A model generated the notes under the pieces. The model had not been told where the DNA came from, ran no database searches, and saw only the letters and a list, made by a program, of their open reading frames with translations. DNA of 64,000 bases from Congeria kusceri (taxonomy: Eukaryota > Mollusca > Bivalvia > Myida > Dreissenidae), in assembly GCA_027627225.1 (NCBI GenBank), contig JAPFQT010000414.1, forward strand, positions 62,001-126,000, in the 5' to 3' direction. Shown one piece after another: positions 35,270-45,163 of the stretch. A program made the position numbers and the translations under genes. Positions within the stretch are counted from its first letter, which is position 1; the number at the start of each line of letters is the position of its first letter.

Positions 35270-35748
35270 ACTTGAAACTTGGAATATGTCGTTGTCATCA
35301 ATTCCAACATCAAGTGCAACATTCCCCATAACTCTGTTTTGTTTTTTTGACAGATGTATCCCCCTTTTTTCACATATAGTTTCTCGTTAATGTTGATATT
35401 CAAAAGTTGTATAACTTCAAAACTTGATAGGCTATTCAATTAAAACTTGGAATATACCTTTGTCATCAACTACAGCATCAGATGCCACAATTCACATAAG
35501 TCTGTTTTGACAGAGTTATGCCCCCTGATCACATGTAAGTTGTGGGGTTACAAGTTTTTGTTCCAAAGTCTTATAATTTCTAAACTGTATATAGTATTCA
35601 CTTAAAACTTGGAATAAATGTATGGAATTATTTCCATAACTCAGCTATGTATTTCATCAAATGTATGCCCCTTTAATTTACCAAAATATTTACCAACTAA
35701 AATACTTTGAATAGAAGAGCGCGTTGTCCACAGAGGGCTCTTGATTGT
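35270..35748 (+). mobile_element. Family B element lacking 5' end, copy 2
   Basis: Three ~165-bp blocks (GTTATTCACTTGAAACTTGG, CATCAATTCCAACATCAAG, CCCCATAACTCTGTTTTG), ending GAATAGAAGAGCGCG, TTGTCCACAGAGGGC and CTCTTGA. The hairpin has decayed. Confidence 0.65.
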
Positions 35749-35949
35749 TTGTTGTATTACCGCAATATCTATTTTATATACATTAACTTAACATGTTTGG
35801 CAGGTAAACCTACACACTTTTGGCACAACGATACGAGTATAGCTTACTAATATTCAACGAATAAAGTACTGTGCCTAGCATTTTAGTTCCAAATCGACAT
35901 GGTTGAATATTACCTTGTATCAATATTGTTTGTAATTTTACTATCGCTA

Positions 35950-36420
35950 TTTGTTATTGTACTTCACGACACCCGACCCCTCCAATTTTCGTTTCATAGA
36001 CACCTGAGATTCCTGTCTTGTTCTGAACGTATGCGGAAATGTCGTCTGCACGAATTCTCGTTCCACGTCTGCCCTGTGTCATATGTCCCATGTTCGACGA
36101 CGGTATGTTATTTGGTCTTTCGAATAATATGTTTAAATTGGAAACATCTTGTCGGCCTTTAAATACTGATAAGGTCAAGCTGAATCGTATACCAGAAGTC
36201 TACAAACCGGAAGCATGTGGTTACTGACTTCTGTCCCTTCCTCCTCCGTATATACTGGTACAGATGTACCAGGCTTCCGACGAAAACAATGGCACGAACC
36301 GTCACTTACTAGCAGTTGTTTTTCACTGCAACTCTTACCATTTGTTGCGACGAAGAACTCATGGCCTGCTTCTGTTGCTAGGTAACTGTCTCCAATTTCT
36401 CGATTTGGCATACGGAAAAC
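35950..36420 (-). pseudogene. Exon-like minus-strand repeat, unknown protein
   Basis: Two adjacent minus-strand open stretches have coding-like composition: 36411 down to 36175 (EIGDSYLATEAGHEFFVAT, then GKSCSEKQLLVSDGSCHCF) and 36178 down to 35954 (NMGHMTQGRRGTRIRADD). They are in different frames. Related segments occur on the same strand at 37510-37745 and about 30840-30970, sharing CTTCCGGTTTG and CTGGTA landmarks. This is more like a mobile or duplicated exon remnant than a working gene. Family not recognised. Confidence 0.3.
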
Positions 36421-37324
36421 TTGCTTAAGTCTCTTATTTCATCGAAAAAAATAACAATTATAACATTATTTTACAACTCACTATATTATTTGTTGTGATT
36501 ATCTGACATAAACTTTTCATTCAAAATGTAACACGTCTTGACCGCATTATTACGTACACTTTATTTGAATATGAAAATAAAGAAACAAAGTTAAGCCTGT
36601 TATAACATGCTTACGAATTTTTGAAAAATCGGACCCTGGTTAGCAATTCACCCATCTATCCCAGCACTCTACTCGTGAACATGTTTAATACATACATTCT
36701 TATGAGACATAACCTTTCGCTTTAAACTTGTGTAAATGAAAAGGCTTGAGGATATCATGGACAATGCTTAGTTTTCGATTTCGTTTTTTTCCTAACAATA
36801 CCATTTCCAAAACTGAATAATGAATTTAAAAAAAATGTATTTTCTATATGCCACAAATTGTTTTTATTCGTGATAAGTACTTAGTGTAATATCCATACTC
36901 CTAGTCGTTACTCGTCAGTCCGTCCTTTCGTCCGTCCATTACAATTAAATTCTGTCCGCCGCCATTTCACAGTAAGTGGCTGGTAGAATCCCATGGAACT
37001 TAAAATAAATATAAAATATTTACCAACATACTCACGTCGAGTTTCATTTGGATCAGTCAATTTTCTCTTCTCCAGAGTTATTGCCCTTAATTTAATGAAA
37101 AATTACCAATTGTGTTCATTAAAGTTTATTGGTCCCCTTATGTTGGAAACGGTATGCTTATTCAGCCTTATTTACACATAATTTCAAATATGAACACTTA
37201 CAACCACACATATTTTCGTTCTGCATAATCAAGGAATACAATAAGGCGGCATAAGAACATAAGATATTACAGACAACACACTCACAATAAACAAAAAGTT
37301 ACATAAAACATGATGACCATTATT

Positions 37325-37510
37325 GCTCTTTATCGCTCACCTGAGTATATTATAAATTGGTTTCGGACAAGAAGATTTTCAAAGTTTTCAATATAGCCAT
37401 ATAAGAAAATTTGCGCCGCCCAATGTGGCGAATCAAAATGCTTTGAAGGAATTTGGAAGCGGATCAACCAAGGAACATTTCTGGCAAATAATACCAAAAA
37501 TCCAACCAGT
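37325..37510 (-). mobile_element. Family A fragment, inverted
   Basis: On the minus strand it reads CCTTGGTTGATCCGC, ATTCCTTCAAAGCATTTTG, GATTCG and ends ATACTCAGGTGAGCGA, the wording of the second family A subfamily near its 3' end. The hairpin and CTCTTGT are partly missing (TAAAGAGC). Confidence 0.6.
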
Positions 37511-37745
37511 GGTATATATGTCATTCCGTCCTCGTTCTGGACACGTCGTCTGCTTGCATTTTTCTCATTCTCACGTGCCAGGTTTTGACTGGATACTTTG
37601 CGTACCAGATAACTGCAAACCGGAAGTCAGGTCTCCCTGAAACTTGCCGCCCTCCCTCGTATAGTCCAGTACACGTGCACAAAGAACACGTGCACGATCC
37701 TTCCCATGATCCCTTACCTGCGTTGTGAAAGAGAACAAGAGGATC
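37510..37745 (-). repeat. Second copy of the exon-like minus-strand repeat
   Basis: Minus strand shares GACTTCCGGTTTGCAG, TTATCTGGTA, GGAGGG and CAGACGACG with 35950-36420, in the same order. No long frame remains. Confidence 0.4.
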
Positions 37746-37749
37746 TGCT

Positions 37750-38070
37750 CCTCATTTTGTAAAGACCTGTCGATCAGGGTAGCGTTTGACCTCCCAGTCT
37801 CAGAACTTGAATCTTAAACATGTGTGTGTACATTTTATGGAGTGCACCGTGATTCTCTGCCATATGGCCATCGCCCCCAGAAGACTTGAAGTGGGTTACG
37901 GGGGATTGTGCAAGATACAGGAAACGCCCCGTTCCAGAGGCGACGCTGGGTCTTTTAGTGCCCGGTGTGAAGCACATAGTACACTGCACCACGGTTTAAC
38001 GTCTCATGCGAAAGCCGAGTTAGTAGGTTAGGGTGTAACGGGGGCTCGAACCTGAGAACACAGGGTTGTA
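37750..38070 (-). repeat. SINE-like sequence with Pol III B box
   Basis: On the minus strand GGTTCGAGCCCCCGTTACAC (38034-38053) contains GGTTCGAGCCC, a perfect B-box consensus. The rest of the unit shows no protein-coding evidence. Confidence 0.4.
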
Positions 38071-38116
38071 AAATGTATAATAAGATGTAGGCCATTTCTT
38101 ACGTGACACTTATTTT

Positions 38117-38299
38117 TCTATAGACAAAAACAAAAGTATCGTTGTTAATCGGCCATTAAACAACTCTTTGTCGTTCTGATGCGTGGCTATTATACTACTC
38201 GGACTTATACCATCGTGGTTTCATTCCTACGCATCAGAACTTAAAATCGTTGTTTATGGACCAATGAACAACGATAAATCGAAAATTATTTCTTAAAAA
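38117..38299 (+). repeat. Foldback (FB) element, internally deleted
   Basis: CTATAGACAAAAACAAAAGT joins directly to GTTAATCGGCCATTAAAC, then GATGCGTGGCTATTATAC, CATTCCTACGCATCAGAAC and TGTTTATGGACCAATGAAC. The TTACAATTGCAA part is missing. Confidence 0.8.
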
Positions 38300-38369
38300 A
38301 TATTTTGTGTATGATATTTATTCGCGATAATTACTACGATCTTGATTCATGATAACGTTGATTCATATC

Positions 38370-39492
38370 TTGGTTGTATTACGTCATAGCGTCGCTTGGA
38401 TGTGTTGCTTTGTTTTTCGCCTTCTTGCGTTACCACAGTGTGTGGCCTGGTTGTGTTACGTCGTTGTGTCGCCTGGTTGTGTTCAGTAGTTTTGTCGCCT
38501 GGTTGTGTTACGTCGATGTGTCGCCTGGATGTGTTACGTCGTTTTGTCGCCTGGTTTTGTCACATCGTTGTGTCGCCTAGATGTGCAGCGTCGTTGTGTC
38601 GCCAGGATGTGATCTGTCGTTGAGTCGCCTGGTTGTGTCACGTCGTTGTGTCGCCTAGATTTGATATGTCGTTGTGTCGCCTGGTTGTGTCACGTCGTTG
38701 TATCGCCTGGACGGGATCTGTCGTTGTATCGCCTGGATGTGATCTGTCGTTATGTCGCCTGGTTGTGTCACGTCGTTGTGTCACCAGGTTCTGTTACGTC
38801 GTTGTGTCGCCTGTTTGTCTCTCGTCGTTATGTCGCCTGGTTGTGTCACGTCGTTGTGTCGCCTGGTTGTGATCTGTCGTTGTGTCGCCTGTTTGTGTCA
38901 CATCGTTGTGTCACCAGGTTCTGTTACGTCGTTGTGTCCCCCGATTGTCTTACGTCGTTGAGTTGCCTGGTTGTGTCACGTCGTTGTGTCGCCTGGTTGT
39001 GATATGTCGTTGTTTCACCTGGTTGTGTTACGTCGTTGTGTCGCCTGGTTGTGTTCCGTCATTGTGTCACCTGGTTGTGTTACGTCATTTTGACGCCTGG
39101 TTGTGCTCTGTTATTTTTGTCACCAGGTTGGGTTCCGTCATTGTGTCACGTGGTTGTGTTTCGTCGTTTTGTCACCAGGTTGGGTACCGCCAATGTGTCA
39201 CGTGGTTGTGTTTCGTCGTTGTATGTTATGTTCCGTCGTTGTATCACCTGGTTGTGTAACGGCGTTGGGTCACCAGGTTGGTTTCCGTAGTTGTGTTGCT
39301 TGATTGTTTTCCGTCGTTGTTTTGCTTGGTTGTTTTACGTCGTTGGGTTGCTTGGTTGTGCTACGTGTTTCTGTCGCCTGGTTGTGTTACGTCGTAGTGT
39401 CGCCTGGTTGTGGTCCGTCGTTGTGACTCCGGGTTTTGTTACGCCGTTGTTTCGCCTGATTGTGTTACATCGCTGTGTCGCCTGATTGTAGT
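38370..39492 (+). repeat. 26-bp minisatellite array 2
   Basis: Same unit as array 1, with TTACGTCG more common than TTACGCTG, and local variants (GATCTGTCG at 38605-38760 and 38870-39010; CACCAGGTTGGGT at 39120-39290) that point to separate expansion. Every frame is open for long stretches; not a gene. Confidence 0.9.
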
Positions 39493-39978
39493 TAAATAGA
39501 CTGTCATGGTGCGCACTTTTCTTGTTATTGGACGTTGACATTATTTCGAAGTCTATATTTATGCGACTTGCCTCGCTTCGGTTATAGCATGTACGTTTGT
39601 TGATAACATTACGCTATTTACTGTTGTTCAAATGCAACGATATTTCGTGCGTGTGTGCGTATTATTTAAAGTAACAGTATATAGTTTAATGCCGAGATTG
39701 TTAAAACGGTTTAGTGAATACCGGTATGTTTTATTTCGTTCGTGTTTTACGCGGGTTTTTTTTTCGGACACACGTCGTGTGCTTTGCAGTTATATGTCTA
39801 TAATGTAGATTCGTTAATATTTAGGAAGTGCTGTATATCGTGCATATAATTAACACTTTTTTCCTGATTTTTACGTCGGAAAATTGTGCTCCAAATGTTA
39901 AGGTCAGCAGTTTATGGTGAGGAAAATGTTGGTTAAAGAGTGTGGAAGAACAAACATTGCACTACTACAATTATTATA

Positions 39979-40959
39979 CTGGCGCAGTGCCTAAATCCGC
40001 CACATTTCGGGGGGGGGGGGGGAGTATTTTTACGATATTTTCAAAAGTAGTTAACCAATCAAAACAAACATTAACATAAATCAAGTTAGGTTTAATGTGC
40101 ATTTGCTGGCGTGTTTTGGTTACATTTCGAGAACTTGGCAGAGACAAAATAATTAGCCGGATTGAAGAGTCGAACATTGTAAAAACAATTAGCGTGGGCG
40201 TGCCTAAATCCGCCACCCCTCTTTAAAATTGCTTGAAATTGATATTTTTCTATGTAATCCGTTTGCAAGCAATTTCTATTGAGTTTAAAATAAAAAAACA
40301 CTTTCTTTTTCGGATATCATTTTCAAGTGTTTTTAAAAAACATGGTGATCCGAAGACGATTGGTGAAAAATCGTAGATACAGAACTGTTCAACATTTCAC
40401 TATTGTTTTAAGTCAAGCTTTATTATTTAAGCAGTTCGGTGTTTGTTGTTAATACATTATTCAATTAAAAAAAAGAATCTTCTTTATATTTCTAATAATA
40501 TAATATAATAAATCAGTTGCATATGGCTCTGAAACTGAGGCCCTGCGGGTGAAGGGGGGGGGGGGGTAAGTAATGCGTTTTTAAGCGGCGTGAAATTACC
40601 TTAGTGACTTCTATTAAATGTGCTGTGCATGCAATTTTTCCGCATACTAACATGGATATACTATTAATACACTATAATTAAATTTTAATGTGGATACCAC
40701 GCGGTGCTTCAAAATTGCGCGTGCGCAGGATGAGATGGATTCCCCCCGTGCAATTCATTTACATTTAGGGGTCAATGACAAAACAATTGGATTAAATATT
40801 GAATTACTCAACATTTCGAGAAGAAAATTCGTCAGCAGTGTTCAGGAAAACGTCTGATTGATCCATACCAATCAACAAAAAAGTAATCGTTGTGATACAA
40901 ACACTGATGTGGATGGGGTGGCGAATTTAGGACAGAGGCGGATTCAGGCACTGCGCCAG
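39979..40959. mobile_element. 981-bp TIR element with TA target site
   Basis: Ends CTGGCGCAGTGCCTAAATCC and, inverted, GGCGGATTCAGGCACTGCGC with final CAG, flanked by TA on both sides (39977-39978, 40960-40961). A second CCTAAATCCGCCAC sits at 40202 and a related GCGAATTTAGGACAG at 40921, so subterminal repeats are present. The left segmental duplicate has no insertion at the matching place (TTAATATACACATG). TA duplication suggests Tc1/mariner-type mobilisation. No transposase, so non-autonomous. G14 at 40009-40022. Confidence 0.75.
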
Positions 40960-41390
40960 TACGTACATTTTGTGATCTGCTGATCAACTGCATTCGGGCT
41001 GTAGTCTAACAGTGTCCATATACAATGCATTTAGGCAATAATTATCAAGCATATGGGTTTGCAGTTTATACAGTTGTTTCAAGGGTTTGATTTGCTGAAA
41101 CTTTTAATAAATCAGATTTCCCAAACAAACATCCATATTTATACATTGACCAAATGTGTGTCACCCGAATAGTTTATTACGAAACAAACACTACCCTGAA
41201 TATGAGAGATATTTTATTGTTTTTATTTGAGCAGTTAATACTGTTGCAATTTTATTTACTACCTATATATAATTCATAATTGAATGATAAAGCAAATTCC
41301 ATTAGGGAATGTCATAAAATAATAAAAATAATAACAATTCATATATGATTATGCAGCTCTTTATTTTTGTGTGTTCGCGATCAAAATATC

Positions 41391-42686
41391 CTCAATATAT
41401 TATATAAATATCATAGGCAGTTTAGGGATAAAGTAAATATTGCACCCCGAGGAGAGTGATGTCAACCGAGGCCGAAGGATTTTTTGAAGACCGCTTTTAT
41501 AGGATGTACAAACGAGAAACGACAATCTGTGCACGCGACACGGATTTTGCCATGAAAAAGTGTCGCTGTATATAAGCCTGCTAAATTTGTTGTCCACAAT
41601 ACAGTTGCTTTTTTTCTTCTGAATATTTGGTCATTAAAATTAGTATTGATGCTGACATAATCCCAATTCCGGGCTAAAAGATTAATTTACTTGTATTTAA
41701 ATTGGGTTACTTGCCAAAGGGTTACTTGCGCTTGGATGTCGTTCAGTGGCAAATTGGACCCAGTGCTTTACTAGTTGATAATAAGACCTTTCTTTTCCAG
41801 AGAGATGCCCAAAACTCATGCTTAATCTGTCCATGTCGGCTTGGTCAGCCTTGTGCAAGTTCTGCTTGTCAATACATAAAAAAATACATTTTTTTTCTTA
41901 AATTTCAGAACGTCTCCTGGTCTTAAGCAGCTGAGTAACTGTGATTTCCTGCCAAATAAACTGTCTCAAGTGGAACATCCGCTGTGACATTATTTCCCCA
42001 GCTCAGAATCATTTCTGCCGGACAAGGCCTGTAGCTGCTGCTTGATCGGATTGGTACGGCTTGTGTTTGTTTGCCTTACCCTGCTGTACATTCAGTTTTA
42101 TATCATGCGTGTTTATACATTTGTAGACAACACATGTATCTGTTCGGTCTGTTTGATGTATTGTTTGGTGGTGTATTTAATGGTTTGTGGTGTTTGTAAT
42201 ATGAATGTGCACTGGCCCTATGTCAACTTCTTGAATGTGTAGTGTGGATTGAATACACTTTATTCATACAAGAGTGCTATCAGTGGTAGAACTAGATGCA
42301 TTTATTAGTAAATCATCATTTTCAAGCTATGTCTGCGGCTTGCACATACTATTCCACTTGATGCAGATAGTATCAAAGTGACAGAGAATATCTGGTTTAA
42401 CAGGATTTAATTTGTGAATAACAAGTGATAGTACGTATTGTTTAAAAAGGCTGTGTGTACAAATATGTATCTCCATTTAAAAAGAATAACATCAGATATT
42501 ATTAAATAAAAATTATGAAGAAAAATCTAAAAATTTAAACTAAAAAGGAATGAAGGCCTTACGAGCAAACTGGTGAAAGTTCTTTGACAATTTGAGCTAT
42601 TCGGTTGTGGTTTAGTTGCACATACACTGATTTGATAAGAACTCAGGTGTTAAACTGATCTGAATTTATATTTTATTTATTTTCAG
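41391..42686. other. No gene shown
   Basis: 41400-41600 contains GCACCCCGAGGAGAGTGATG and a short minus-strand frame. 41702-41926 is open on the plus strand but has no known motif and a poly-T interruption. The rest is AT-rich and intron-like. Confidence 0.4.
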
Positions 42687-42757
42687 CAACAGAACATGCT
42701 GATGCACCCAAAAAATCCAGATCCGACAGTTCCAACAGCATGTCCATGACCTACCAG
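42687..42757 (+). CDS. Possible 71-bp internal exon
   Basis: TTTATTTTCAG acceptor, 71 bases, then CAG|GTGGGT donor. Only one of three frames is open, and it reads TEHADAPKKSRSDSSNSM, then SMTYQ, a serine/basic linker-like peptide. It enters after one base of a codon and leaves at a codon boundary. No flanking exon was found in the window, so it would lie in a gene with introns of many kilobases. The protein is unknown. Confidence 0.4.
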
Positions 42758-45099
42758 GTGGGTGTTGTTCCTATTGTTGCTGTTGTCACTGCTGACTCCT
42801 TAATTGCTAATGAGGAGCTATCTAATACAAAGGATAAGAAATCTGCTAATCTTAACACTTTACCCCGAAATGTTCTTATTTTACAAGTAACAGGGTTTTG
42901 ACCCATCACCACACTTAATCAGACTTAAATAAGATTTTACTGAAGCGTTTTTTTTGTTCACCGAAAAACAGCCAGTTTTATTTAAGGTCAAAATACAAAA
43001 TATGACAAAAACCATAGTGATTCTAATAGTTTATCTTGTGCTAAATCAAAAAGAATGCAAATTATCATACCGCCACTCTTTTTGCACCATTTCGACTTAT
43101 ACTTTTCCTTTCACCACAACTATTCTCAGTATTATAGCTCTGAAAAAATAACCTGAAATTGGACCTTTGGAATGAATAGATTAGAAAACCATTACGATGA
43201 AAATCTTTGCATAATTTTACATACTGGAATCGTAAACAGAGTATAAATTTACCAATTAATGCTGATAAGAATTCACGAGTGTCAAATTTAGCTATCAGCT
43301 TATGTATTAACCAAATGATTTTGTCAAATAAATAAATTTTGGTTTGTCATTTTGAAATCGTTATATATTTGGTTAATGCATGCGCTGTTGGTAAAAAAAA
43401 TTGATTTAATTATTAAACAGACTACTTGATATACGTGGCACAGATATGTCAATGCACTAGCAAATCATTGTCAATGGTTTATGAGCTCAACACCAGTACC
43501 CCACTAACACATGCCAGCCAAAACTAGTGCATTCAACCGTGTCGATCAACTATTTGCCTGGATGTACTTTTGCTACTAAATCAATCAATAAAGAGCATGA
43601 ACTGGTAGATTCATCTAGCTTTTATTGTCTCCTATCGGTTTATATTTTAACGTAAATACTTGCTTGAGCCTAGAGCTACTAAAACATTTAGATAAATTTT
43701 ACCTGATTTAATATAGATTTAATCCAACATGCATTACTTACATCCGATTTTGTAGCGCACACACGTATACTTTTAAGATATGCTGTCCAATTAATAGCGT
43801 TATGTGATTTTCCTTGCTCCAAGTACGACATATACAAGAACATTCCAATTTCCATGACATAGCTCGAAATACGACGTATTAAATCAAGGACACACATGTA
43901 CACTAAAACACAGTAGCCTTTATGCTCCATTTTCTTTTTATTAAGAGAAAATTATGGCAAATATTTATAAATAATTGCATTTCTAAAATTTTATCAAAAC
44001 ATCTGATATCATAGATCCAATGTCTCACACATTCAATCCAGTGCTATAGATAAGCATCGTTTTTTCGTAAAAACAAATTGATTTTCTTGAAAAACTATTA
44101 AACTTTTAAAAGTCATTGTTAAAAACGTTTTAATAAATCAAAAAACGAATTGTAACTCTACTATTTATCATTTTTGTTGCCATGGACATTTTGTTTGGGA
44201 TAATAATTACCATAGCACTGCATCACAATGGAGACCGTTTTGACGTGTCTGGTTCCCTACTTCTGCTTTCTTCAACCAGATATTCAGATTGCAAGGGTAA
44301 ATCGGGAACCAACTAGTATCTACCTTTTTGTCTTGGGACTGTTATTTGAAGATATCATGGTTGAGAAATAAAAGAGAACACCTCATGTCTATTAATGCTG
44401 ATTGTAAATGTAATTCAAATGCAACATGCTTTATTTATTTTTCATATCTTTGTTGCAAAGTTGGCTATGAAATGTGCATTTAAGTATCACCTTTCGTAAT
44501 AGAGAATATTAACTACAGTTTAATAAGCATCGTTAATGTACAGCATTATAGGCACTACATAATTTGACAGCTTTTTCAACCAGTTTAAATCTTATGGGCC
44601 AACCATAACTGATTTTTAAATTACTTAAAACTATTTGAAAAATGATAAACACTAATTAGTCTTGAATGTTGCTAGTGAAAAACGAATTGAGGAAAAAAAT
44701 TAGAAGTGAAAAACTATTTGCCTGAAAAATTATCTGTAGCATTGTTCAATCTGTTGTTTTTTCCAACTAAGTTAAAAGTTCTTTGTCAGTTGATTTAATA
44801 TCTACGTCGGAAATTATTTTCCAATAAATGTGACAATTCTATCACGTCATATAACTGACCTATAATTACAGTAATTTTGTAGTGCAATTACTAGGTTTAT
44901 GTTTTTAAGTTTTATGATTTAACAATTAAGATACACTTAAAATTGATCTAATTCATCTTAAAATAGCAAACACCCACGCGTTTAATGAGTTTTATCACCC
45001 TCAGGTATATATGGAATACCATTTTTACTTGCAAAGACAGTTATGAAACTAATTCGAAAGGAGAATTCCAAATATTGCTCACCTACTTTTGTAGTGATA
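42758..45099. other. No gene seen; AT-rich, intron-like
   Basis: No exon, array or element ends recognised. If the exon at 42687 is real, this would be part of its downstream intron. Confidence 0.5.
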
Positions 45100-45162
45100 A
45101 AGGCCAATAATTCTTACAAAGCAGTTGAATAGTCGAGCGCGCTGTCATGAGACAGCTCTTAT
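45100..45162 (+). mobile_element. Family B 3' terminus
   Basis: GAATAGTCGAGCGC, perfect hairpin GCTGTC-ATGA-GACAGC (45141-45156) and TCTTATT. The next element (family A) starts at 45164, one base later. Confidence 0.7.
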
Positions 45163-45163
45163 T

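Larger units (their letters stand above)
38370..41390 (+). repeat. Right copy of direct segmental duplication
   Basis: Matches 20040-24720 (landmarks given there). It lacks the three left-only insertions and carries one of its own at 39979-40959. Divergence from the left copy looks substantial, so the duplication is not recent. Confidence 0.85.

Noticed and set aside
38034..38053. tRNA gene from perfect B box on the minus strand
   Set aside because: No matching A box or cloverleaf around it.
41702..41926. Plus-strand 74-codon frame
   Set aside because: Interrupted by T-runs, no motif, and no splice partners found.
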